From: Nothophoma quercina
Lineage: Eukaryota; Ascomycota; Dothideomycetes; Pleosporales; Didymellaceae
Direction of reading: 5' to 3'
Assembly (NCBI GenBank): GCA_021642125.1
Contig: JAKIXB010000040.1
Span: 1 to 64,000 of the forward strand
DNA length: 64,000 bases
Shown here: positions 53,865-63,549 of the stretch, piece after piece
Numbering within the stretch: position 1 is the first letter of the stretch
How the letters are laid out: every line of letters begins with the position of its first letter
Position numbers and translations under genes: made by a program
The notes under the pieces: model-generated
What the model was told of the DNA's origin: nothing
Seen by the model: the letters and a program-made list of their open reading frames with translations, nothing else
Database searches by the model: none

Positions 53865-54976
53865 ATGTCCTACTTCTTCTCCACGCCGGTCGACATCGAC
53901 ATAGTCCTCGAGGACCTGGATGACCGCTCCGCCGTCGACGTCAAGCTCGATAAGAACCGCAAAGAGAAGGTGCCATTGTACCTTGATGGCGAGTCGGTCA
54001 AGGGACAGGTCACAGTCAGGCCCAAAGATGGCAAGCGACTGGAGCATACTGGCATCAAAGTGCAATTCATTGGGACCATTGGTGGGTGGCTATCTGTTGG
54101 ATGCTGGCGCCTAGAGGCTGGCTGTTTGAAGAAGCGCGATGCTAATATGTTATGGCGCAGAGATGTTCTTTGATCGCGGCAACCACCACGAATTCCTCTC
54201 CCTCGGCCAGGAGCTCGCGGCGCCGGGCGAGCTCCAGCATCCCCAGACCTTCGAGTTCAACTTCAAAAACGTCGAGAAGCAGTACGAATCCTACAATGGC
54301 ATCAATGTGAAGCTACGATACTTTGTTCGCGTGACAGTGTCGCGCAGGATGGCAGATGTTGTCAGGGAGAAGGACTTGTGGGTGTACTCCTACCGGATAC
54401 CGCCTGAGACGAACAGCTCCATCAAGATGGATGTTGGTATTGAAGACTGTCTGCACATTGAGTTCGAATACTCCAAGTCGAAATACCACCTCAAGGACGT
54501 TATCGTTGGCAGGATATACTTCCTTTTGGTGCGCTTGAAGATTAAGCATATGGAGCTGTCGATCATAAGAAGGGAGACCACAGGCGCAGCTCCCAATCAG
54601 TACAATGAGAGCGAGACATTAGTCCGGTTCGAGATCATGGATGGCTCGCCATCAAGAGGTACGGTCTGGAGTTCTGTGGCTGAAGTATTGCACTAACGAT
54701 ACTGCAGGAGAGACCATTCCAATCAGGCTGTTCCTTGGCGGGTTCGACCTCACGCCCACCTTCCGAGAGGTCAACAAGAAGTACTCGACTCGCTACTATC
54801 TGAGTCTAGTGCTCATCGACGAAGGTGCGTATTCCCAATCTTATGACGAGTTCTTGACTGACATCCTCCGAGATGCTCGACGATACTTCAAGCAGTCGGA
54901 AATCGTACTTTTCAGACAAGCACCCGAGGGCTTGACACTGGCTCAAGAGCAGAACAAGCTGATGGCAGTACCTTGA
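53865..54976 (+). CDS. VPS26: Retromer subunit Vps26
   Basis: Four exons (53865-54081, 54161-54658, 54708-54824, 54873-54976) give 311 residues. The arrestin-like fold is clear: IVLEDLDDRSAVDVK, GIKVQFIGTIEMFFDRGNHHEFLSL, PQTFEFNFKNVEKQYESYNGINVKLRYFVRV, and MDVGIEDCLHIEFEYSKSKYHLKDVIVGRIYF. The tail reads RGETIPIRLFLGGFDLTPT, then VNKKYSTRYYLSLVLIDEDARRYFKQSEI. It pairs with Vps35 and Vps29 for endosome-to-Golgi recycling. Splice phases agree and restore conserved residues at each junction. The last exon ends in a Gln/Glu-rich tail. Slightly shorter than yeast Vps26, as in other filamentous fungi. Confidence 0.94.
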
Positions 54977-56304
54977 AAACGATCGCCAGTGACTTGTTGC
55001 AGCTGCCAGGGACCAGACACGCGGTGCATGTTCCAGAGTCTAGACGCTTCAAGGCGTCAAATCCCCCACATACCACAGGGGGGAGCATGGACCCAGAGTG
55101 CGGCATTTGGGACAGCTGAAGCTTCCCCGCATTCTGCGATGCAACAGCAGTGGACATGTAAATACAATAATGATACCAATACGAAAATGGCAGTCCGGCG
55201 AATCTGGCAATTCTCGCCGTCCCCCCCACGTGTCCAAGCGCTTGCACGCTAACAAAGTCATCCGTCTGCATCGGGGCACTCGGCCCAGGGCGCTACGCAT
55301 CGGACTTGTTGTGGTCGACAGGAGTTGCTGTCGGGAAGGACTTGGTTCGGCAGTCGGGCCTCTGCCGCGAGTCAAGTCGGATTTGGCCCACAGCTCAAGG
55401 TTTCGTGAGAAGAGGAATTCTTCAGTAGTGTGCAACACCAAAGAATGATCACTGTCGCAACATATGCGTACAATAGCCGTTTGCTTTACCTTTGTAGTTT
55501 CAGCCTCGAAAGCAAGCTCTCGAATAACGCACTCTGCTCTGTCACCGTCGTGCTCGGGAGGGATTCTCATGAGAGCCGTGTAGCAACTCAAGGCTTGATC
55601 GAAGTATTGACTGACCGCTGAAGTAGATCCCGTTCTGCCTGATCGCGAAATAAGCTGGGTGATCGGCGATCTGTGTAAATTCGCCACTGCGTAGAAGGAA
55701 CCATGTTGCCTCGTCGAACTCCCGTTACATCCGGCGCCGTTTATTGAGGCTCTTTTCGGTTGTGCTAGCCGGCCGCCAAGTGTCTTGAGCTGCTCACGAC
55801 CGTTCATGATGACAGAAATCTTTACGAACATCACAGTAAGAACGCATCTCCTGCTCGATCTTTGTCAACATCGTTGCAGCGAAGTCACGCTCACACCACG
55901 ATGCGTCATTTCAAGGCCACCCCGCGCCGCGGCTCTGTCGCGTCTGCTCAAGTCGAGGATGTTTGGACCACTTTTGCTTGGTGATCATCATTGCGATCAG
56001 CACCAGTCCCTGCATCCTGACAACGCAGACATCGAGACAAGCTTTCATGACTGGAATCCTCGCGATCAACATCCCTTTGCAGTCAAAAAAGATGGAGAAT
56101 AAAGATGAAAGAGCGAAGCCATTCGCTGTTAAAAACATCGTGCGACTTCGACCGAGAAGTGGAAATTCGATGTTTTCGCTGCGATGACGTCGCATATGCA
56201 ATTCTTTCACTTTCCCATGTTTGAGTGGAAACATTCCCATCCTTAAAAGAAGGTTCAAGCTCACACGGTCAACGATCCCACAAATCGACTGCAGACTTTT
56301 CAGC
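54977..56304. other. Intergenic region with a long antisense open stretch
   Basis: 1.33 kb. A minus-strand 261-codon open frame (55049-55834) has no recognisable domain, splice partner or composition of a real protein. It overlaps what should be the 3' UTR of the Vps26 gene. Otherwise promoter of the aquaporin gene. Confidence 0.4.
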
Positions 56305-58292
56305 ATGGCAGAACCCCATCCCAATGCGTACGGTATGTTTTCTGCATCGATCGAGCATGCAACACTATGTATCCACTAGCCCCTCCTAGTGACCACATCA
56401 AACATTAGATCCTTATCTTTGATACTGACTGAATATTCTGCAGAGCCACAGGCTTACTTTGATCAACAACCCAACAGCCACTCTGCACCGCATAGACCAC
56501 TACCTCAGGGTGCAAACACTGGAACCAGTATTGGACGAGTCAGCACCACTGGCCTCCAGACACCTGCAATATTCACTCCACGACCAGCAAACAGCCGCTA
56601 CAACACAAGGCCATCCACCATGGAGCGCAGTGAGACTAATCAGACGGCAGGGACGAGCGATACCCAAAGACTGGAGAAGAAACAGCAACAACTAGTTGAC
56701 GTAGAGAATGAGTACTTTAAGCTCAACCCTTGGTATAACCAGCAAAAAGACAAGCCTGTCTTTGGTCTTGGTCAGCCTCTCCCACACACCATGCGTCGTG
56801 GTATGTGGTGGGGCAAGAGTGACCTTCGAAAAAAGATGGAGGAACTCCAAGCAGAAGAGGCAGACTTGCAGCAAGGAATTGACGCACGTGATGGTCTGGA
56901 CATAGTGAAAGAGAAAGGTAAGCTTCTGACAATTGACCGTTGCAAGCGATGATTGCTGACCACAAACCACAGAACAAGAGTCTGGGAATAACTCAGACGG
57001 CTCGCAGACCCCTCTGAGGCAAGGACAGTCTTCACAGCCTCGGACCTCAGATTTACAGTCCTACAGTCAAGGCCGCATGCCAAATGTGCGCCGACCTACT
57101 TCCAACACTCACTCTATGGCCGGCAAGCAGCGCAACGACGATTCGGCCTCAGAACGCGCGCCAATCAACGAGCATGGCTTGAGCGATGTCAACCAGGGGA
57201 ACAACGGAAGGAACAACTTCGGTCTCCAAGACGGTCTCCATCCTCTACAAGAACTCGACACTAGCGAAACAACGCAAACGCAGAAAGAAGAGAAAGAGAT
57301 TCATAAGCGTGAACACGAAGAGCAACAGGAATACTACAACCAATACCGCAATCCCATTGCGAGATTTCGAGCACAGTACCCGCAGGCACCAGCTGAGTTT
57401 CTGGCCGTAAGACACCCCATCGTAGAGGAGTACATCTAGCTGACGTTTCTAGACTTTTGTATACTTGTTCCTCGGGATCGCGGCGAACCTGTCCATCGCG
57501 ACATCATCAGAGACCACCGGTAACTTCGAGACACAAGCCTGGGCTTGGGGTTTTGCCGTGACAGTGGGCATCTACCTAAGTGGCGGCGTCTCTGGTGGTC
57601 ACCTCAGTCCTTGTATCACTCTTGCACTTTCCATTTTCCGTGGTTTTCCATGGCGAATGGCGATTGTGTACATCTGCATGCAAATGCTTGCTGGTCTGGC
57701 TGCGGGAGGCCTGGCATATGGGTATGTCTGTTCCTCAAACGCTACTTGAACCGTACTAATCTTGACCAGGTTATACTATGACGCAATTAATGCCATGGAT
57801 CCGGGACACACTCTTGAAATCACAGGCAAAGCTCTCTTTCCCAAAGGCCCTGCCTTCACCGCGACAACTGCCTTCTTTAACGATTTTGTTTTCATGGCCG
57901 TCTACACCTGCATCGCCTTCGCTCTTGGAGATGACCAGAACTCACCTCCTGGTCAGGGAATGACTGCGCTGATATTTGGTTTCATGGGATACCTCATGAT
58001 GGTGTCGCTCGGTTACAACACCGGACTCGGGATCTCGCCAGCACGCGATCTGGGTCCCAGGCTTGTCGGTCTGTGGGCGGGCTACGACTCATTCAGTGAT
58101 GCGTACTGGGCTTACGGACCGTTTGGTGCTGCTACGAGCGGCGCGCTGTTTGGAGGATTCATCTACGATCTGTTCATCTTTGTGGGCGGAGAGTCGCCGG
58201 TTAACTACAGGTGGCCGGAGAAGGGAGACATCAAGTGGAAAATCAACGAAAAGAAGGAGCATGTGAAAGATAAGATCCATAACGTGGCTTAA
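56305..58292 (+). CDS. Aquaglyceroporin-family channel (MIP) with long N-terminal extension and altered NPA boxes
   Basis: Five exons (56305-56332, 56444-56917, 56973-57406, 57453-57721, 57770-58292) give 575 residues. The first ~300 are hydrophilic, Gln/Asn-rich and end NPIARFRAQYP..AEFLATFVYLF, the usual entry to helix 1 in fungal Fps1/Yfl054-like channels. The MIP core follows. Box 1 reads SGGHLSPC (Ser-Pro-Cys at residues 364-366) and box 2 reads GLGISPARDLGPRL (Ser-Pro-Ala at 58035-58043). Both canonical Asn are thus Ser, while the Arg-Asp of the selectivity filter is kept. It is probably a plasma-membrane glycerol or water/solute facilitator. Splice phases agree at every junction. Confidence 0.85.
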
Positions 58293-58694
58293 AGCCTGCC
58301 GATGTAATCACCATTCTGTCGTTTCAATGACTTCTGAGAGTGAAGTGGTGGTTGTTCGACGCCGGAAATAGGGAGAGGGACCCCCCGCATCCGCTCGGAA
58401 ACTAGTTGCATCTTTACCGTCATCCCTTCCAGCGAACTCACTAGCCCTCACTAAACATCCGCCAGACCTGACTTCCTATGGAACCAACTGCAATGACTCC
58501 AGAACGTCTGGAACCGCAAGGTCCTAATGCCCACTAAGAGGAACGAACGTCGCGCACACCCTTCCACCCACGCTGGATTTACAATCAGCTCGTGGCACCT
58601 TCCTCGACATCTTAAATGCGCCGGCAAACAGTCCCTAGAGCTCCGTGTGCGTTCGAGTAAACTTAAGAGCCAACGGTAACCGCCAAAATAGCTC
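58293..58694. other. Intergenic region
   Basis: 402 bp between two plus-strand membrane-protein genes; nothing recognised. Confidence 0.4.
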
Positions 58695-59927
58695 ATGTTC
58701 ATCATGTCAGGCGATTCGTCCCCAAAACCTGCCGTGGAAAAGCAGGAAGAGCACAGCAATCATGCCTCGCGTGCCGGCATACGGCGGCGAGTCAAGCACT
58801 TTACATGGGCATGGTTTTTGTCGACAATGTCAACAGGAGGGCTTTCCATTGCCCTCGCAGAGACGCCACACAAGTTTCACGGTATGCGTCAATGCATGAC
58901 AGCATGAAGGTGATACACTAAACAATTCGCAGGACTATATACCATCGGTCTTATCGTCTTCATTTTCGACCTCTGCCTGTTCTCCTTCCTTTGTATTTGC
59001 ATGCTGACGCGAGCTGTTTTACATTTTCAGCACTTCAAAGCGTCCTTCACCCATCCAGCAGAGGCGTTCTTCTTGGGCTCATTCTACCTTAGCATAAGCG
59101 TTATCATCGGTTCCATCCAACAGTACGGCGTCACGTACGGCCCCGGCTACCCATGGCTCATCTCTGCCATCTACGTCCTCTATTGGATATACGCAGCCGT
59201 CTCCCTCCTCAACTCGCTACTTCAATACTACATACTCATCGCATACAGTGCGGTCCGCCCAGTATCTTTCCTGCCTAGCGCATTCTTAGCAGGATACTCG
59301 GCGATGCTTACTGGTACAATATCCTCGCTCATTGCAGGTCATCAGCCGCCCGGACGGGCGACAGCAATCATCATTTCCGGGTGCGCATATCAAGGCTACG
59401 GATGGATCATATCGCTCATATGTACCGCGTTCGTTATCAAGAATCTGATGGAGAACGGGCTGCCACCGGCTCAGCAGCGTCCAGGCTTGTTCATACCAGT
59501 CGGTGCAGGCGCATACACCATAGTTGCACTGATCGGCCAAGCGAACGCTATACCAGAATCTTACGGATATTTCGCTGCTCATCCACAGGCCAAGAGCATA
59601 TTGCAGACGATGGCACTGTTTAGCGGCATCTTCCTATGGTTGTTTTCGTTCTGGATGTTCACGCTCGCCGTGATGGCGAACGTCAGTGTGGTGGGTAAGA
59701 TGCCATTCGCGCTTACATGGTGGGCTTTCATCTTCCCCAACGTTGGCTTCACAGTATCCACAGTTATGATCGGAAAAGAGTTGGGTTGCGAAGGCATACT
59801 ATGGGTAAGCAGCGTAATGACTGCGCTGTTGGCTGCGATATGGTGCATTTCGTTTGTTGGGTGCGTACGAGCAGTCTGGACAAAGCGGATAGTATGGCCT
59901 GGGAAAGACGAGGACAAAGATCGATGA
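58695..59927 (+). CDS. Mae1-like C4-dicarboxylate/malic acid transporter (TDT/SLAC1 family)
   Basis: Two exons (58695-58881 and 58933-59927, 51 bp intron) give 393 residues with about ten hydrophobic helices. The N-terminal FTWAWFLSTMSTGGLSIALAETPHKFHG with GLYTIG after the intron is the TDT family start. HPAEAFFLGSFYLS, FLAGYSAMLTGTISSLIAGHQPP and LWLFSFWMFTLAVMA are typical of Mae1-like carriers; FALTWWAFIFPNVGFT is the family end. It likely exports or imports malate or related dicarboxylates across the plasma membrane; sulfite export (Ssu1 branch) is a less likely alternative. ATG 58695 has a second Met three codons later. Confidence 0.87.
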
Positions 59928-60937
59928 ATGTTCAAGCCTTGATCAGTTGCTGCCAGTCATGAATCGTAAAATTGCAGTTGCTGTACAATGTTCTTTGCGA
60001 GCTTACTGTGTGGCCTGACGACGGGTCGGCAGGGACAAGATCGAGTTAGCCAGCGATCCAGGAAGGATATCACAAAATACGTCTGCAAACAACAACAACA
60101 ACAACGATAACATCAAAGATTTAGAGCTAGATGGACGTACGGCGATGATGCTAATCTACTACGAACTTCAGGCTCAGAAAGGCAGCAGATGGGCCGCTTC
60201 TATATTTACCACTCCACGCGCTGTGTGGCTGAGGCGTTCTCTACACCCGCAGGGGTTGTCTCCAGAACGCAGCTGCGCATTGCGCCTCATCCGGAGTCAA
60301 CTCCACAGCTCATCATTCAACGCCTGGCCCGCAGACAAACTCTCTTCTACATCATATTCAAAGCCACATGGAGATCAGAAATGCAAGTCGTGCTATGTCT
60401 ACGTTCGTTTAGATTATGTATGACATCATCTCACTCAAAACGTTCCCAAGCTGTCTGCATCCTTCGGCATGGACGCCACGGCAGCTCCAACAATATCGTC
60501 TTCGTCGCCTTTCTCCGTACATGAATGTATGGAAAGGTCATCTCAACAACATGCGCTCGTAGCCAAACATCTCACCTGTGATAGTCGACGTTTCAAAAAG
60601 GCTTGATCTCGCGACAAGGCGCAGCGAGCGACACCTAATAACCAACGAAACGGCTTATTCTTATAGCTGCAGAAGCGTGCATTACCGCAAGGCAAACCGC
60701 GCCAATGGTACCACCAAGATGACCCGAAGGAAGGGCCGAGATGAGATATGACAAAATTTATGTTTTGGCCCCCAAGCCCATGGGGGGCCGTACACACACA
60801 TGGGCAGCGATAGGACGATGCGCAGATGCCTTATAGGTAGCGGTCAACCCGACCGTGTATCCAACGGTTTCGTAGATTTCAATCCTCTGGTTGCTCATTC
60901 CTTCTCGAAGTTCAAGTACGATCCACCGAAGTTCACG
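59928..60937. other. Intergenic region with microsatellite and GC hairpin
   Basis: 1.0 kb without a supported gene. Holds (AAC)6 at 60088-60105 and an inverted repeat GGCCCCC/GGGGGCC at 60767-60789. Confidence 0.5.
60088..60105 (+). repeat. Microsatellite (AAC)6
   Basis: Six perfect AAC units. Confidence 0.95.
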
Positions 60938-61972
60938 ATGAAGTCCCTAGCAACTGTTATTGCGGCCGCGTCGCTCATCAGCATTGCGCTCGCACAAGTC
61001 TCCGGACAAGCAACATGTTACTTCGCAAACGGGACCGCGATACCGAAGACTCCCGACTATCTACAATACCAAGCATGCAGCGGAAGCTCGATATGCTGTG
61101 GTCTGAACCGTTCGAATCCATCAAATGGCGACCCAGCCAACGGCTTCACGAAGGATGAGTGTCTTCCAAATGGCCTGTGTCAGAACAGAGTGACTGAAAA
61201 TGGGATTGGGGAGGTTTCATACGTGCGTAGCCGGTTCTCCGAATACCTCCACCATACTAACAGTTTACAGTGGGTAGACTTCTGCACCGACAGTAATGTC
61301 TCTGGAGGCAATTGTCTGGATGTCTGTCATGAGACGAAGAACGCTTTCGGTAACACAGCTTTGGTACCCTGCGATGGGACCGCCACCAGCGATCGCTGGT
61401 GCTGCGGCGGAACGAACGCCTGCTGCACTTCAAACGTCGGTGTTGTCCTCCTTGCTCAGGTTCTTGGTGGCACCATCGTAAATTCTTCGACCGCAACGAG
61501 TAGTGCAACGACCTTGAGCTCGGCAGCCAGCTCCAACGCCGCAACGACACGATCTTCGACTTCGCCGGCGTCTGCAGGCGCTTCCACTACGCCAACATCT
61601 ACAGACGCAGCTGCCGGATCGAATTCGTCTTCCTCCTCATCCTCCGGCTCCGGCTCGAAGCTCTCTGGTGGCGCCATTGCCGGTATTGTAATCGGTGCGC
61701 TTGCCGGTGTGGCTCTACTCGCAGCTGCCATCTTCTTCGCTCGCCGTGCAACCATGTGGAAGAAGAAGGCATCAGCGGTACCCGAGACAGGGGCCGTGCC
61801 ACCATACACGCACATGACCGGATATGGATCAGCGGCGGCATATGATACACCTACAAGCGACAAGTATGCGCATGCTCATCAAGGAGAGATGTATGGCAGT
61901 GCACCAGCGCACGAGCTTCCTGTTGGCACCATGGATAGTGAGCTGCCTGCGCAGGCAGCGTCAAAGAAATGA
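60938..61972 (+). CDS. Cysteine-rich, single-pass membrane/wall protein (WSC/Mid2-like architecture)
   Basis: Exons 60938-61222 and 61271-61972 give 328 residues. Residues 1-19 form a signal peptide (MKSLATVIAAASLISIALA). A Cys-rich ectodomain follows (ATCYFANGT, CSGSSICCGLN, DECLPNGLCQNR, VDFCTDSNV, CLDVCHE, RWCCGGTNACC). A Ser/Thr/Ala-rich, probably O-mannosylated linker leads to one membrane helix (AGIVIGALAGVALLAAAIFFARR) and a cytosolic tail rich in Tyr and Gly. This is the layout of fungal surface sensors. The 48 bp intron (61223-61270: GTGCGT, TACTAAC, TACAG) has no stop and is in frame, so it could be misread as coding. Ligand and partners unknown. Confidence 0.83.
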   Translation: MKSLATVIAAASLISIALAQVSGQATCYFANGTAIPKTPDYLQYQACSGSSICCGLNRSNPSNGDPANGFTKDECLPNGLCQNRVTENGIGEVSYVRSRFSEYLHHTNSLQWVDFCTDSNVSGGNCLDVCHETKNAFGNTALVPCDGTATSDRWCCGGTNACCTSNVGVVLLAQVLGGTIVNSSTATSSATTLSSAASSNAATTRSSTSPASAGASTTPTSTDAAAGSNSSSSSSSGSGSKLSGGAIAGIVIGALAGVALLAAAIFFARRATMWKKKASAVPETGAVPPYTHMTGYGSAAAYDTPTSDKYAHAHQGEMYGSAPAHELPVGTMDSELPAQAASKK

Positions 61973-62397
61973 AGAGAAGATAACGACTGGTGTGCGCTCA
62001 TCATACTGATTGAAGATGAGGGATGATGAAAATAGACGAGCATCAAATGCAGATTCATAAACAATGAAACCTACCTCATTACTACCCACGACTCCCTATG
62101 TTGAACAACAGGGCAATCTTCATAGATTGCAAACGCTGATAGACCGGACGTAATCTCGAGACACAGTGCTGCCGACAAAAGCATCGGTACCTTTCGACGG
62201 CATATTCTAGTAGGCATGGTTTGTACGAAACCGGCCAAGCATAATCTGGGGTTGTACGTGTTACCCCAGAATTCCCGCACCTCCACATGTCCCGACATCG
62301 GGACCACTTTCCCGAATCTGTATATTCACATCCTCCAACTTCAAGATAGTCGTTAGACATCTCCAAGTCGCTGTTAAAACCCCAAAACAACATCAAC
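61973..62397. other. Intergenic region
   Basis: 425 bp between two plus-strand genes; nothing recognised. Confidence 0.4.
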
Positions 62398-63459
62398 ATG
62401 CATATTCTCGGTCTCGCCAACGGCAGCATGGGCGGCAACTCAACCATCCAGCTCAAAGCTGCCCTTCAATCCGCCAAACAATCCACCCCAGGCACCACAA
62501 CATCATGGATCCATGTCCCCTCGCTCTCCTACCCGCCGAATGCCGGACCCCTCAGCCACGCCCAAGATGTATCCATGGGCGCCAACGCAGGCAACAACGA
62601 CCACGGCACTGGCTCCAGCACGGATAACATCATCGACGACCGCAAAATCCTCTACGAATCAATCATGGACGCCGACGCCATCATCTTCAGCACAGCGGTG
62701 TACTCGCACCAGCCCGCCGGGGCGATGAAAGCCGTGCTCGACAAAGTTTTAGGACCGTACACAGACCCTGCATTCACATCGCGCATCGTGGAAGGCAAGA
62801 AGAACGGCGACGCCAAGTTCGCAAATATGAGCATCGACGAACGCATTCTCAAACCAAGAGTTTGCGGCTTCCTGGCTGTGGGCGGCAGCACGACGCCGGA
62901 TCAGTTCACCATGGCGCTGCCCACGCTGCATCTGTTTGCGTATAGTCTGCATGCCAAGGTTGTGGATCAGGAGGTTGTTATGGGGTGTGCAAATCCCGGG
63001 GCTGTTCTTGGTGCAAAAGAGGGCGCGGTGATGCAGAGGGCTGAGGAATTGGGCAGGAGAGTGGCGAGTCAGATGGGGAAGAGCTTTGATGAGGCGGAGT
63101 ATCTCGGTCCGCAGGTTGAGGGTGCTTGCCCGCAGTGCCATCTGGCCAAGTATGACTTTTTTGGTGGAGAGGATATGAAGATGGGATGTGTCGTTTGTGG
63201 GAATACAGGGAGGCTGATCGTTGAGGAAGGGAAGGTAAGGGTGCAGTGGGACGAGGACAGTGATTATTGCTGCATCACATGGAGGGGGAAGCAAAAGCAC
63301 ATTGATGACATCTTCAAAAACGGCAGTGCTGAGTGGAAGGGGTTGCAGGGGAGCAAGGAGAAGTTGCAGGAGTGGAGGGACTTGGATGTGGGAAGGGTCA
63401 CACTGCTTTCGGAACATCAGCCTAAGGTGGTGAGCTCATTGGCTCAGATGCGTTTATAA
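62398..63459 (+). CDS. NADPH-dependent FMN reductase/flavodoxin-like protein with zinc-ribbon-like tail
   Basis: An intronless 353-residue protein. A flavodoxin-like fold starts MHILGLANGSMGGNST (phosphate-binding loop). DADAIIFSTAVYSHQPAGAMKAVLDKVLGPY follows, a typical FMN-reductase or iron-sulfur-flavoprotein segment. FLAVGGSTTPDQFTMALPTLHLF is next. The C-terminal half contains a CPQC...CVVC pair (near residues 243-266), a zinc-ribbon or rubredoxin-like element, then a WDEDSDYCCITWRGKQKHIDDI tail. It reduces flavin or an unknown acceptor with NAD(P)H; the metal-site function is unknown. No targeting signal visible. Confidence 0.8.
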   Translation: MHILGLANGSMGGNSTIQLKAALQSAKQSTPGTTTSWIHVPSLSYPPNAGPLSHAQDVSMGANAGNNDHGTGSSTDNIIDDRKILYESIMDADAIIFSTAVYSHQPAGAMKAVLDKVLGPYTDPAFTSRIVEGKKNGDAKFANMSIDERILKPRVCGFLAVGGSTTPDQFTMALPTLHLFAYSLHAKVVDQEVVMGCANPGAVLGAKEGAVMQRAEELGRRVASQMGKSFDEAEYLGPQVEGACPQCHLAKYDFFGGEDMKMGCVVCGNTGRLIVEEGKVRVQWDEDSDYCCITWRGKQKHIDDIFKNGSAEWKGLQGSKEKLQEWRDLDVGRVTLLSEHQPKVVSSLAQMRL

Positions 63460-63549
63460 TTGATTACAAGATGTACCCTTGCTAAATGGGCTATACAATA
63501 AAGCGCTATGCAAAGTCTTTCGATTCGGATCAACACGTCCCACGGACGA
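63460..63549. other. Short convergent spacer
   Basis: 90 bp between two convergent stop codons. Confidence 0.5.

Noticed and set aside
55049..55834. 261-codon minus-strand open frame after Vps26
   Set aside because: Long enough to notice, but no domain, no family resemblance and overlap with a 3' UTR; chance at this GC content is plausible.
60767..60789. GGCCCCC/GGGGGCC hairpin as a terminator or structured RNA
   Set aside because: A single short inverted repeat with no conserved context; eukaryotic terminators do not rely on such hairpins.
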